From Selenomonas sp. GACV-9 (GTDB lineage: Bacteria; Bacillota; Negativicutes; Selenomonadales; Selenomonadaceae), in the NCBI GenBank assembly GCA_900116485.1, contig FPAX01000004.1:120206-184205 (forward strand): a stretch of DNA of 64,000 nt. Direction: 5' to 3'. The notes beneath the pieces are model-generated. The model saw nothing but the letters and a program-made list of their open reading frames with translations. It searched no databases and was not told where the DNA came from. Below are positions 9,294 through 19,111 of this stretch, one piece after another; the first letter of the stretch is position 1; every line of letters starts with the position of its first letter. A program made the position numbers and the translations under genes.

Positions 9294-9714
9294 TGGGAGT
9301 ATGTATTATGGATGAATGCAAATATTTGGTATGGTGTGTTAATATTTTTAGTAGCAAATTAGTTAATATATGATGATAGTAGAAATGCAAGAGAGTGCAT
9401 TATAAAATTGGTAAATAATAGCGGAATAATTGCTAACTTAGAAGAATGTAAAAGATGGTTTTAAATTCAAAAAACAAATTAGATGTAGTTAGAATACAGT
9501 TACAAACTTAAATCTCGCACAACTTAAACAAGTCGGTAGTGTTTGTGTTACGAGGCTGGGGGTACTTTTATCATACAAAGTGGAGATGGAGTATGTTTTT
9601 GTTTTTGGAAAGTTGATAATACTAGAATGACAGTTTATTATTTGCGAAGTTTGAGTAAGTGATGCTAAAATGTGTTGAATTTTAATAAGATACTGCACTA
9701 GAATGGAGTAAGAT
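9294..9714. other. A+T-rich gap without recognisable gene
   Basis: About 420 bases of A+T-rich DNA between the truncated and the complete glycerophosphotransferase. No frame longer than a few dozen codons with a credible start is visible, and I see no clear hairpin or repeat. It is probably decayed remains of the truncated gene and the leader of the next operon. Confidence 0.4.
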
Positions 9715-10959
9715 GTGATATCAGAAAATATCTATATTAAATACCGAAAAATAAAAAGTGTCGTAGAAAGTATCTTGTTTTATATATTTAGAGTATATTC
9801 AATTCGTGAGAATAGAATATGTATTGTTACATTTGAAGGTAAAGGCGGGTTTTGCTGTAATCCCAAATATATAATCGAGGAGTTACAGCGTAGAGAATGT
9901 GGTTATGAATATGTTTGGTTGGTTAATGATGAAAGGAAAAAATTCCCCTCTTATATAAAAAAGAAGAAAAATACGTTGTTGAATAGAGCGTTTTATCTTT
10001 CAACATCAAAATTGTGGATCGATAACTATCGTAAGCCGTTGGAAGTCCGTAAACGTGCAGATCAGGTTTATATTAATACATGGCATGGAAACGTAGGCTT
10101 TAAAGCTATTGGCATGTGGCGTGGAAGAGCTTTTTCTAAAATAGCATATCTTGTCAGTAAGCATGATTCAGATATGATTGATTATATGATATCCAGTTCG
10201 GATTGGACAACAGAGGCATTTGTAAAAGGTATGGTATATGAAGGAGAATTTCTAAAATATGGTCAAGCTAGGGAAGATATATTAGTTAATGACAGGCAGA
10301 GATTTAGGATATACATAAGAGATCTGTTTAAATTACCACAGACTATGCATATTGTTCTCTATGCCCCGACATATCGAGAAATAGGACAAAAAACGAGAAG
10401 ACAGGTTTTGCTTGAAGATGCTTCATTAGATAAGGAGAATGTAATAAGGAAATTGCAAGAAAAATTTGGCGGGGAATGGATTATGTTTCAGAGACTTCAT
10501 CCGCAATTAGCGTTGCAGCAAAAGAATATGGATGGGGCAGACAGTGAAAAAATTATCGATGTTAGCCAATATGATGATATGTATGAGCTGTTGGCAGCTA
10601 GCGATGTAGTTATTACAGATTTTTCAAGTATTGCTTTTGAAGCGGGGGCGATGAAATTACCTGTTTTTTTGTATATGGATGATTTAGACGAATATATTAA
10701 TCAACGTGGTGGAATGAATTTTGTTATATCTGAGGATAAAACAATAACAACAAATCGTGAAATTGCTCCTGATGTTGATGCTAATCCTCCGTTTGCCATT
10801 GCAACTAATAATGGGGAGATGAATGATATTATTGATTGTTTCGAAAAACAAAAATATCAATATGAAATCGATAAAATGTGCTTAGATCTAGGTATGATAA
10901 ATGATGGAAAGGCTTCAGAGAGAATTGCGGATTTTATTGAGAGTAGTATAATGACTTGA
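9715..10959 (+). CDS. CDP-glycerol/CDP-ribitol phosphotransferase (TagB/TagF family)
   Basis: A 414-residue protein with the full TagB/TagF-type catalytic region: GFCCNPKYI, INTWHGNVGFKAIG with the catalytic His, LYAPTYRE, the second His in QRLHPQL, and the donor-binding DVVITDFSSIAFEAG. The start is GTG with GGAG six bases upstream. It transfers glycerol- or ribitol-phosphate from a CDP donor onto a growing surface polymer on the cytoplasmic side of the membrane. The next gene encodes a TarI-like cytidylyltransferase, which makes CDP-ribitol or a related alditol the likely donor. It is the first intact gene of the A+T-rich island. Confidence 0.82.
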   Translation: MISENIYIKYRKIKSVVESILFYIFRVYSIRENRICIVTFEGKGGFCCNPKYIIEELQRRECGYEYVWLVNDERKKFPSYIKKKKNTLLNRAFYLSTSKLWIDNYRKPLEVRKRADQVYINTWHGNVGFKAIGMWRGRAFSKIAYLVSKHDSDMIDYMISSSDWTTEAFVKGMVYEGEFLKYGQAREDILVNDRQRFRIYIRDLFKLPQTMHIVLYAPTYREIGQKTRRQVLLEDASLDKENVIRKLQEKFGGEWIMFQRLHPQLALQQKNMDGADSEKIIDVSQYDDMYELLAASDVVITDFSSIAFEAGAMKLPVFLYMDDLDEYINQRGGMNFVISEDKTITTNREIAPDVDANPPFAIATNNGEMNDIIDCFEKQKYQYEIDKMCLDLGMINDGKASERIADFIESSIMT

Positions 10960-10975
10960 TAAATGCGAGGTATTT

Positions 10976-11695
10976 ATGAAAAATATAGCGCTAATTATTG
11001 CTGGTGGAAAGGGAACTCGAACAGGGCAAGATATTCCAAAGCAGTTTATAAATATTAACGATAAACCAATAATAATATATACTTTAGAAAGCTTTCAAAA
11101 ACACCCAGAGATTGATGCTATCGAAGTAGTATGTTTGGAAGGTTGGCATGATATATTAAGAGCTTATGCAAAACAATATAATATAACAAAACTGAAATGG
11201 GTCGTATCTGGCGGAGAGACTGGACAGGAATCTATCCGTAACGGAATAGTCAACTTAAAGGATAAATTGGACAAAGAGGATGTTGTGATTATTCATGATG
11301 GTATTCGCCCAATGATAGATGAGGAAGTAATTTCTGATGTTTTGGTCGTGTGCCATAAGTATGGTAATGCGGTGTCATCATTACCATACAATGAACAGAT
11401 TTTTATAAAAGATGACGAGATATCAACAACAAAATATATTCCAAGAGAGACATTGAGAAGAGTGGTTACTCCACAGGCATATAAATTCTGTAAGTTATAT
11501 GATTGTTACCAAAAAGCATTTAAAGAGAAAATTGGCATCTATGGTTCTGCATATACTAATACTATGATGGCGGATTTAGGCGAAAAATTATATTTTGCCA
11601 AGGGATCAAACAAAAATATAAAAATAACAACTGTAGAAGATTTTGAATTATTTAAAGCGCTTCTTACTGTAAAAAGAAGTGAGTGGATGAAATAG
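10976..11695 (+). CDS. IspD/TarI-family cytidylyltransferase (likely D-ribitol-5-phosphate cytidylyltransferase)
   Basis: A 239-residue single-domain enzyme with the IspD/TarI signature: IIAGGKGTRTGQDIPKQF at the N-terminus for CTP binding, VIIHDGIRPMI in the middle, and TPQAYKF and TVEDFELFK near the end. It is more likely TarI than IspD because it sits directly after a TagB/TagF-type transferase and before an SDR. This fits synthesis of a CDP-alditol such as CDP-ribitol. Members of the family that use methylerythritol phosphate cannot be excluded by sequence reading alone. Spacing of 16 bases to the transferase implies one operon. Confidence 0.8.
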   Translation: MKNIALIIAGGKGTRTGQDIPKQFININDKPIIIYTLESFQKHPEIDAIEVVCLEGWHDILRAYAKQYNITKLKWVVSGGETGQESIRNGIVNLKDKLDKEDVVIIHDGIRPMIDEEVISDVLVVCHKYGNAVSSLPYNEQIFIKDDEISTTKYIPRETLRRVVTPQAYKFCKLYDCYQKAFKEKIGIYGSAYTNTMMADLGEKLYFAKGSNKNIKITTVEDFELFKALLTVKRSEWMK

Positions 11696-11712
11696 AATGG
11701 AGATAATATAAA

Positions 11713-12762
11713 ATGTTTTTCCATAATGAATTATATAAAATGGAAATAGAAAAAATAACAAATTACGGTATAGACTGGAATAAAATAACCGGGAAAAGCA
11801 TCCTGATTACAGGGGCAAGTGGCTTACTGGGGACTGTGCTAATAGATGCGATTATGCTTAGAAATAAGTTGTATAATGAAGATATTAAAGTTTATGCTTT
11901 GAGTCGAAGCGAGGATAAGGCACGAGAACGATTTGCAGATTATTGGAATTCGCAATTTTTTTATTTTGTACAGTTTGATATCAATGAATCATTCAATATA
12001 GAGGTAGATATTGATTATATAATTCATGCTGCAAGCAATACCCATCCGCGCCTTTATGCTCAAGATCCTATTGGGTCTTTAATGACCAATATTGAGGGGA
12101 CAAAAAACATATTGGAATTTGGTCGTGAAAAAAATGTAGCAAGAGTATTGTTTTTGTCTTCTGTAGAAATATACGGTAATGCGTTATACGAAACAGATAT
12201 ATTTGATGAAAAATACTGTGGATATTTAGATTGTAATACTTTGCGTGCAGCTTATCCAGAGGGGAAAAGAGCAGGAGAGGCTCTATGTCAAGCTTATCGT
12301 GAGCAATATGGAATGGATATTGTTATACCCAGATTGTCACGCGTTTATGGGCCTACTATGCGCTTGGATGATAGTAAGGCTCTGTCCCAATTTATCATAA
12401 ATACTATTAACGGTGAGGATATAGTATTAAAAAGTGATGGTACGCAACGCTTTTCTTATATCTATGTTATGGATGCTGTGAGAGCATTGTTGCTTTTATT
12501 AGTTAGTGGTAATGACGGAGAAGCATACAATATTGCAGATACTTATGGAGTATTTCAGTTGAGAGAAATTGCAGAAATATTGGCTGAAATATCCAATAAA
12601 AATATTATTTTTGAATTACCTAATGCGGTGGAGAAAAAAGGATTCTCTAAGGCTCAAATTGCTGTTATGGATACAAGCAAAATACAAAGAATTGGATGGC
12701 AAGCTGATTGCGATATGAAAAATGGATTAAAGAAGACTGTGGATATCATGTGTGATAGATAG
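11713..12762 (+). CDS. Extended SDR NAD-dependent epimerase/dehydratase
   Basis: A 349-residue protein with the NAD-binding loop TGASGLLGTVL at about residues 34-44, the catalytic SSVEIYG followed by YPEGKR (YxxxK), and RLSRVYGP, as in UDP-glucuronate decarboxylases and dTDP-glucose 4,6-dehydratases. It lies 17 bases after the cytidylyltransferase, so it may act on the sugar or alditol precursor or on an NDP-sugar. I cannot assign the substrate. The next gene's start region overlaps the end of this gene. Confidence 0.8.
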   Translation: MFFHNELYKMEIEKITNYGIDWNKITGKSILITGASGLLGTVLIDAIMLRNKLYNEDIKVYALSRSEDKARERFADYWNSQFFYFVQFDINESFNIEVDIDYIIHAASNTHPRLYAQDPIGSLMTNIEGTKNILEFGREKNVARVLFLSSVEIYGNALYETDIFDEKYCGYLDCNTLRAAYPEGKRAGEALCQAYREQYGMDIVIPRLSRVYGPTMRLDDSKALSQFIINTINGEDIVLKSDGTQRFSYIYVMDAVRALLLLLVSGNDGEAYNIADTYGVFQLREIAEILAEISNKNIIFELPNAVEKKGFSKAQIAVMDTSKIQRIGWQADCDMKNGLKKTVDIMCDR

Positions 12763-12773
12763 TGGAGGAAAAA

Positions 12774-13826
12774 ATGGATAACTTTTATGGTGAAGAAGAA
12801 AATACTGTATCTCTAAAAAATGTATATAATCAGCTTCAGGACGATATATCAAGACAGATATATTTAAGTCGTTCGTTATATAGTTTAACTGATGAAAAAA
12901 AGTACATGAAAGAAATTGTACGAAATAGTGTATTGGGAAAGGTGCTACTCGAGAAAGTAGCTATGACAAAAAAAAAGGTTGCTTTATTTGGAGCAGGTAC
13001 ATGGGGAAAATCTATTGTAAATTTCTTCCCGGATATTAAAGTAGATTGCTTTATAGATAATAAAAAAAGTGGTCAAACGATAAATGGATTGAAAGTGTTT
13101 AGTTTTGATGATATGCGTCCAAAACTACATGAATATTATATTGTTATTTCTATTTTATTTAATTATCAATCAGTTGTTGCTCAATTTATGAATGAAGGAA
13201 TATCTAAACAAAACTTACTTATTCTGGGGAAAATGGCAGAGGAATGTCAGTATTTTGATTTGGATGTGTTACAACATTGTCCTGAAGAAATATTTGTTGA
13301 TTGTGGGGGGTTCCAGGGTGAGACTTCAGAGCAATTTATAAGATGGTGTGGCGGAGATTATCGAAAGATATATTTATTTGAACCAAATTCGGATTTAATG
13401 CATAAATGTAAAAATAATTTAGCTAAGATAACTACTCCTGATAAGATCAAGTATTATGAATGCGGTTTGTGGAATGAAGATACAATTCTTCGTTTAAAGA
13501 AAGGACAAGATATTGCAGGGGACAGGACAATACAAACTGATGTTGTCAGTGGGGAAGAAATACACGTAAAAAGTATTGATTCTGTGATAAGTAATAAAAG
13601 AGCTACTTTTATAAAAATGGATATAGAGGGTTCAGAGCTGCGAGCTTTGCAGGGGGCAGTGAATACGATAAAAAAAAGCAGGCCAAAGCTTGCTATAAGC
13701 GTATATCATAAGCGAAATGATATATGGGATATTCCAATTTTTTTACTAAGAATTCACCCTGATTATAAAATGTATTTACGTACGTATTCATTTTCTGGTA
13801 ATGATACTGTTTTATATGCGGTATGA
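12774..13826 (+). CDS. FkbM-family methyltransferase with N-terminal Rossmann-like module
   Basis: The ATG at 12774 follows a GGAGG site, so the upstream GTG at 12762 is not used here. Residues about 60-150 hold the recurrent module of this locus (VALFGAGTWGKSI, then CFIDNK and NGLKVFS). Residues about 165-345 are an FkbM-type SAM methyltransferase: FVDCGGFQGETSEQF for SAM binding, IYLFEPN, and FIKMDIEGSELRAL. FkbM enzymes methylate hydroxyls of sugars or polyketides, so this probably O-methylates a glycan residue. The module may position the substrate or bind a nucleotide. No membrane segment is seen. Confidence 0.8.
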   Translation: MDNFYGEEENTVSLKNVYNQLQDDISRQIYLSRSLYSLTDEKKYMKEIVRNSVLGKVLLEKVAMTKKKVALFGAGTWGKSIVNFFPDIKVDCFIDNKKSGQTINGLKVFSFDDMRPKLHEYYIVISILFNYQSVVAQFMNEGISKQNLLILGKMAEECQYFDLDVLQHCPEEIFVDCGGFQGETSEQFIRWCGGDYRKIYLFEPNSDLMHKCKNNLAKITTPDKIKYYECGLWNEDTILRLKKGQDIAGDRTIQTDVVSGEEIHVKSIDSVISNKRATFIKMDIEGSELRALQGAVNTIKKSRPKLAISVYHKRNDIWDIPIFLLRIHPDYKMYLRTYSFSGNDTVLYAV

Positions 13827-13864
13827 ATATTAGCAGGTCGTAAAGATTGAGGAATTATTTATCA

Positions 13865-14683
13865 ATGTTAAATATTAAGGATGCTGATGATTTAAAAAGA
13901 ATAATAGCTTCTAGAGAGTGTGTGATTTATGGGGCGGGATATGTTGCACAACGTTTTTTTAAAACGTTGAGAAGGCAAGGGTTAGGCGAAAGAATTAAAG
14001 CATACGTGACTTCGTCAAATACAGTGACAAGTGTAGAAGGTTTTCCAGTTATAAGCCTGGACGGATTAAAAAAGTATTCAAACCCTTTGGTATTGATTGC
14101 AGTGCATGAGGCAATAGTTCCCCAAATAGAAATTGCTTTGCAAAAAAAAGGCTATAGAGAGTATATATGGATATACCCATTTTTGTATGAAGTTATGTTG
14201 GGAAAGCCTTATATAAGCGATGTTAGTTTGACAACAATATGGCGTGCGAGCAAAGATAGTATAGTGTTACCTGCAAGATATTTAGCAATTGAACAATATT
14301 ATGGAAAAAATGATTATGGGTACGAAATATATAAAAAGTCAATCAAATTACTAGATTCAGCTGATGATGTGGTGGAAAAAAGGCTAAGAGAATTTTTGAA
14401 ACTTATTATTAATTGGGAAAAGAAAGGTTATGATGAAAATAAACCAGTTAAAATATTGGGGAATGGGTTAATAGTTGATGGTGCGCATCGTATTTCATTA
14501 GCGTTATATCATCGGTTATCGAATGTAAAATGTGAGATATATCCAGAAACGGTTCCATATAAAGAAATACATAATCCAGCGGCTATTCCTCTGATTGCGA
14601 ATATACATTTATTGAAGTTTACTCAGTCAGAACAAAATGCTCTTGAGGAAAAAAATAAGTATTTAAGTTATATTTATTATTAG
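13865..14683 (+). CDS. Rossmann-like module protein with ParB-like C-terminal domain
   Basis: A 272-residue protein (ATG 13865; an in-frame TTG at 13847 is possible). Residues about 15-115 are the recurrent module (CVIYGAGYVAQRFF, later LVLIAVHE). The second half contains GNGLIVDGAHRISLALYH, which resembles the substrate loop of ParB/Srx-like folds. Such folds elsewhere bind nucleotides or phosphorylate small molecules. The role is unknown. A second, decapitated copy lies beyond the IS30 remnant at 15670-16140; the two align through G-[KE]-P, LPA.Y and IYKK. Probably a modifying enzyme of the glycan pathway. Confidence 0.6.
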   Translation: MLNIKDADDLKRIIASRECVIYGAGYVAQRFFKTLRRQGLGERIKAYVTSSNTVTSVEGFPVISLDGLKKYSNPLVLIAVHEAIVPQIEIALQKKGYREYIWIYPFLYEVMLGKPYISDVSLTTIWRASKDSIVLPARYLAIEQYYGKNDYGYEIYKKSIKLLDSADDVVEKRLREFLKLIINWEKKGYDENKPVKILGNGLIVDGAHRISLALYHRLSNVKCEIYPETVPYKEIHNPAAIPLIANIHLLKFTQSEQNALEEKNKYLSYIYY

Positions 14684-15671
14684 GTGACGGATTGTCAAGC
14701 TAAGTGCAACACTTCATCAAAATGGACCTCATATGGTGTTCTGTAGTTAAGACATTTCCTTGGGCGCAAATTCATCATAGCAACTTTTCTCTGTATGTAG
14801 TCATCAGGAATTTCTGTTATGTCCTTGCCCTTTGGGAAATATTCTCTAAGCAGGCCGTTAGTATTCTCGTTGGAATCCCCTTTGCCACGGCTGGTGAGGT
14901 TGCGGAAAATAGAATGGCAGGCCATCTTTAGGTATTCGGTCGCATCTGCATAGCGGGCAAATTCTTTGCTCTTGTCAGGCGTTACCGACAGGACTTTGGC
15001 ACCAAGAAGCAGGTCAACCATTGCCCTGCTGACTGCCTGAGCATTTTTCTTGTCAGCCTTGCCGCACATAAGGTAGCGACTTTTTCGGTCGACAAGGGTT
15101 ACAAGGCAGGCTTTTCCTTGCTTGTCCACAACGGTATCCGCTTCCCGGTGGCCTATTTTTGAGCGGTTTTCGGCTCCTGCTGGGCGTTCTGTAATATCGT
15201 GGCTGATCTGGATTTTACCACGCTTCTCCTCAATGGAGCGCTTTTTCCTGCGCTTGCCATGGTGCCTCAACTTTTTTACGACGCTTGCCGTGGAGGCTTT
15301 GGGAGCGTTCAACCATCCACTGTATATCGCACGATAGATGGTTGTGGTGCTAATTACGCACCTGCCATATTCGGCTCTCAGCCATCCGGCAATTTCTTCT
15401 GGATACCACTGACATTCAAGCAGCCTATGCTTCACATGTTCCAAAAGCCGGGCGTGTTCCAGTCTGTTATGTGGCTTGCAATATGCACGGCGTGCCTGAT
15501 ACTGGTGTTGTGCCACTACTGGCATATACTTATTGGCAACAGAGTTTCGGCGAAGCTCACGGGATATAGTTCACTTATTGCGCTCCATACTTTTGGCTAT
15601 AGCAGTTATGGAATAGCCCTTGGCCTTAAGAAATAGTAGATTTTCTCTCTCATATTCAGTATATATCATCA
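14684..15671 (-). mobile_element. IS30-family insertion sequence remnant
   Basis: It contains the inactivated transposase. The transposase-distal end carries a TTGTCAAGCTAAGTGCAAC-like terminal sequence (14693-14711), but no matching inverted copy is visible at the other end near 15670, where the reading frame of a host gene begins abruptly. The element appears to have lost that end, probably together with part of the neighbouring gene. Confidence 0.7.
14695..15669 (-). pseudogene. IS30-family transposase, inactivated
   Basis: The reverse-strand frame has the IS30 layout: an N-terminal HTH region (YERENLLFLKAKGYSITAIAK), a catalytic EADTVV, a second Asp in TPDKSKEF, and SNENTNGLLREYFPKG with the catalytic Glu. 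It is broken by a TGA at 15571-15573, where an RNKSTISREL-like motif reads RNK-stop-TISREL. A second lesion is a pair of compensating one-base indels near 14873-14912. They turn the usual FYFPQPHQPWQRG stretch into SIFRNLTSRGKGD before the frame is restored. Downstream of the stop a shorter 276-residue frame remains open. The element is almost certainly immobile. Confidence 0.85.
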
Positions 15672-16140
15672 CCTGTTTGATATAGAAGTTGGAGAGCCGG
15701 TTCAAAGAAATATATCAGTAAAAGTGAGTAAACTGATTAAGAATCTGCATAGTGGTTGCTTGCCAGCAGTTTATTATTTTTCGTTGTGCGATTATCTAGG
15801 ACATAATAAATATAATGGAGCGATATATAAGAAAACTTATATGCATTTCACGACCTTTAAGTTTGCCGAACAAAGGTGGAATAGGTTTAAAGATAGGATC
15901 TACCAATTCGAGAATAAAGGATTCTTTCAAGATTATAATGTGAAGATTACCAGGGATTACTGTTTGATGGATGGTTTGCATAGATTGATACTGGCAAAAT
16001 ATTATAATGTAGATGCGTTGAGTTGTGATGTGTATGATTGTGATGCAAGCTATTTCAGCAATAATATTTTCAGTCAGGATGTACTGATACAAAAAAAGAT
16101 TTCGAAAAGTATTATACTCGAGATGAAATTGGTGAAATAA
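15670..16140 (+). pseudogene. C-terminal fragment of a ParB-like glycan-locus protein
   Basis: The frame reads without a break from the IS30 edge (LFDIEVGEPVQRNIS) through an internal GTG at 15724 to the stop at 16140. It aligns with the second half of the protein encoded at 13865: LYEVMLGKP versus LFDIEVGEP, LPARYLAIEQYYG versus LPAVYYFSLCDYLG, and DGAHRISLA versus DGLHRLILA. The Rossmann-like N-terminal half is missing and no normal start is present. Translation from GTG 15724 would give 138 residues, but there is no convincing ribosome-binding site. It was probably a tandem paralogue cut by the insertion. Confidence 0.75.
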
Positions 16141-16267
16141 TGCGAGCTTATATAATGTTGGAAAAGTAACAGAAAAGATAAACGGGATAGCGATAATTAG
16201 TCAGGCCGTTGGTGAGATGCAATTTTAGAATTTTTGCTGTGACTAGGTAAGTGAGGGGCGTTGGAGT

Positions 16268-17851
16268 ATGGAGATAAGTGTAATCATTCCAGTATACAAT
16301 GTAGAGAAATATCTGAATCAATGTCTGGAAACTGTAGCTGGTCAATCATATCGTGATTTTGAAGTGTTGATGATAAATGATGGTTCAACAGATAGATCTG
16401 AGCAAGTATGTCAAGACTGGGCTGCTAGGGATAAACGATTCAAGTTATATTCAAAAGAAAATGAAGGCCTATCACTCACAAGAAACTATGGCATAAGAAA
16501 AGCTGAGGGCAAATATATTGCTTTTGTAGATGCAGATGATTGGCTGGATAGGGATTATTTGAAACTGCTATATGAGAAGATTATAACTGAAGATGCTGAT
16601 ATAGTGGAATGTGATGTATATCGAGTTAATAATAATACGGGGAAGAAAACTGTAAAAGTTTGCTGGGGAGCTGTTGGAAAGGAGTATAATAAAGAAGAAC
16701 GGATAAAGAGAGGGTATACTGCTATTTGGCGATGTCTATATAAAAAAACATTATGGATAGACAATCAGATAGAATTCCCAGATTGTCACAGCCAAGCACG
16801 TGGAGTGTATGCATTGCTTGTGGCTCTTGCCAATAAGGTTGTATGTGTGAGAAAGCCTCTTTATTATTATAGAAAGTTCAGGGAAAATTCTCTTTCCGCA
16901 AAGCCTAGGTGGAATGCGGTTGATTTTAATGCAGAAGGCATTCAGGCTTATAGATGTTTGATAGATGGTTTCAAAAAGAGAGGACTGTTTTCTAAATACA
17001 GAGATACATTACGAAGGATGTTACATATAAAATCATCTGAAAGTTTGGCCGGATTGTATCCGCTTAGAGGAAAAGATGATTTCTTGGAACTGCGTAATAA
17101 CTACAGAACTTTTTTGAGAGAATTATTTCCTCATAATAGAGAGATTTCTTATATTACTTTTGGAGGATATAATCTTAATGTCATTTTGCGCGATATGGAT
17201 CAGCTGAATGATCCTTATTTACGGTTTAATTTTTCTAGTATTATTAGTGTTATGCATCCTGTTGATGGATTAGATATCTCACATAAAAATAAGTATAGAC
17301 AAATTATGGTGAGACGGGATATTGCATCGTCGTTTTGGAATATAATAAAAGAAGAAAAAATAGAATATTTAATTCTGGATTTTATGGAAGAGCGTTTTGA
17401 TATATTGGAAGTTGATGGTGGTTATTTGACCAAGACAGATGCCTTTGATGATGCGGTCGTATCTGTGAAAGGGAGAGTTATATCAAGATTTAGTGAAGAA
17501 TGTGATGTGTTGTGGAAAAAAGAATGTTTAAATTTTATAAATAGGCTAAGATGCTATATACCAAGTGAGCATATTATTCTTGTAAAAAGCTATCTTAGTG
17601 AAAGACATGGAGATTTAACAGGATGTGTTGATTTTGAGGACAAGAATGAGATTGTAAAAATCAATAAAAAATTAAAGTACTATTATGATTTCTTCGAATG
17701 TAACTGTGAAAAATGCAAGTCTGTAGATACATCAAGACTGAAAAACTATTTTACCGATGATGGCTATGAATATGGGGCTGTTCCTTCACATTTGAATGAA
17801 GTAGTGAACAGAAATATAGCTGATTTAATATCACAAAAAATATGTGAATAG
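16268..17851 (+). CDS. Family 2 glycosyltransferase fused to a DUF6270-like domain
   Basis: Residues 1-230 form a GT-A family 2 glycosyltransferase: SVIIPVYNVEKYL at the start, NDGSTDRSEQVC, and FVDADDWLD carrying the DXD metal site. Residues about 290-525 do not belong to the transferase. They resemble the DUF6270 group, often found in polysaccharide loci, with ISYITFGGYNLNVILRD at the start and LILDFMEERFD in the middle. No membrane helix is apparent. It probably adds a sugar to the surface glycan while the second domain carries out an unknown modification. The DUF6270 assignment is by recollection of motif order and is moderate. Confidence 0.72.
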   Translation: MEISVIIPVYNVEKYLNQCLETVAGQSYRDFEVLMINDGSTDRSEQVCQDWAARDKRFKLYSKENEGLSLTRNYGIRKAEGKYIAFVDADDWLDRDYLKLLYEKIITEDADIVECDVYRVNNNTGKKTVKVCWGAVGKEYNKEERIKRGYTAIWRCLYKKTLWIDNQIEFPDCHSQARGVYALLVALANKVVCVRKPLYYYRKFRENSLSAKPRWNAVDFNAEGIQAYRCLIDGFKKRGLFSKYRDTLRRMLHIKSSESLAGLYPLRGKDDFLELRNNYRTFLRELFPHNREISYITFGGYNLNVILRDMDQLNDPYLRFNFSSIISVMHPVDGLDISHKNKYRQIMVRRDIASSFWNIIKEEKIEYLILDFMEERFDILEVDGGYLTKTDAFDDAVVSVKGRVISRFSEECDVLWKKECLNFINRLRCYIPSEHIILVKSYLSERHGDLTGCVDFEDKNEIVKINKKLKYYYDFFECNCEKCKSVDTSRLKNYFTDDGYEYGAVPSHLNEVVNRNIADLISQKICE

Positions 17852-17865
17852 AGGGGAGAAAGAGT

Positions 17866-18764
17866 ATGGCTAAGATTTTGATATTTGGGGCCGGTCGCAA
17901 TGGAAAGATTTTTGAAAAATATATTAAGGAATATACATCACATATAATAATTGGTTGGATAGACAATAAAATGATAATTTAGAAAACGGGTTGGTGAAAC
18001 GACCAGAAGAGATACAAAAATTCGAATATGATAAAATCGTTGTATCAGTAGCTTCAAAAATAGCTAGGAAGGAGATAAGGAAGCAGTTATGTGAACTGCA
18101 TGTGCCAAGAGAAAAATGTATTTTCCTGCTTGAGGATGAAGAACTTAAAACAAAAGTATTTTCTAACCATAACCGTTATGATGAATCTGATATAAGAGTA
18201 AATTGGGTAAAAGCTTTTTCGAAATATGTTTATAAGGAAAATATAAAGGGAAGCGTAGCTGAAGCTGGAGTCAACAGAGGAGAATTTGCATATTATATAA
18301 ACAAGTATTTTTACGATAGGAGATGTTATTTATTTGATACGTTTGAAGGCTTCTCAGAAAAAGACTTGGATGTAGAGCGTGCAATTGGAAATGAGTCTTT
18401 TCTAAGAGGTGAGTTTAATAAAAGTGATGGCTTCTTATGTACGAATATAAATACTGTGAAAAAGCGAATGGAAAATATAAATCTTTGTGAGTTTTGTGTT
18501 GGATACTTCCCTGAAAGCGCAGCAGATGTTGATGATATTTTTTGTTTTGTGAATCTTGACATGGATTTGTATCAGCCTATGTTAGAGGGATTGCGATTCT
18601 TCTATCCTAAAATGTCAAGTGGCGGTGTGATTTTGTTGCATGATTATTTTCATCAAGAGTTGCCGGGCGTAAACAAAGCGGTAAAAGATTACGAACAAGA
18701 AACAGGAGGGTTATTACGTAAGTTTCCTATTGGTGATCATTGCAGTATAGCTGTTATTAAATAG
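17866..18764 (+). pseudogene. TylF/MycF-family O-methyltransferase with N-terminal module, frameshifted
   Basis: From ATG 17866 (behind GGGGAGAAAGAG) the frame encodes the recurrent module start (ILIFGAGRNGKIF, then GWIDNK), then hits TAG at 17980. The second frame continues from about 17973 with DNLENGLVKRPEE. It runs through a TylF-like methyltransferase to 18764: VAEAGVNRGEFA for SAM binding, YLFDTFEGF, FVNLDMDLYQPMLEGL and HDY. Restoring one G (ATGGATAAT instead of ATGATAAT) would rejoin the two parts into about 299 residues. Translation could restart at TTG 17991, giving the 257-residue catalytic part alone. A sequencing error or slippage is possible, because the rest is intact. Confidence 0.78.
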
Positions 18765-19111
18765 AAGCAACTTTCAGACTCCCTATTAAGGCAACGTAGA
18801 GAGTTTATGAAACTGTTGAATATTACAGTGGCTGTGAACATACCAATATGTTCTACATAGGTAACTTCTATAAAGCCTTATAAATTATGCTTAGCTAAAA
18901 ATGTCGGCGAAGCTGAGGAAAAAATTGAGAATAGCATTCGAGTCATGAATAGTCAGCTGATATGTTGATAAAACCATGATGGATGATGTATCTTCTGTAC
19001 GTAATTACAGAATTAGGTTATCTCAATACTGTTAGTATGTGGGATATATTTGTGACTGATATAATGCTAACAAATTCGAAAAAATTACATTGAGGCGGGG
19101 AGAGGAAAAGA
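18765..19111. other. Gap with no clear gene
   Basis: About 350 bases between the TylF-like gene and the GT32 gene. Short stretches look coding-like but have no start and are interrupted by stops, so this is probably gene debris. A GGGAGAGGA site for the next gene lies at its end. Confidence 0.35.
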
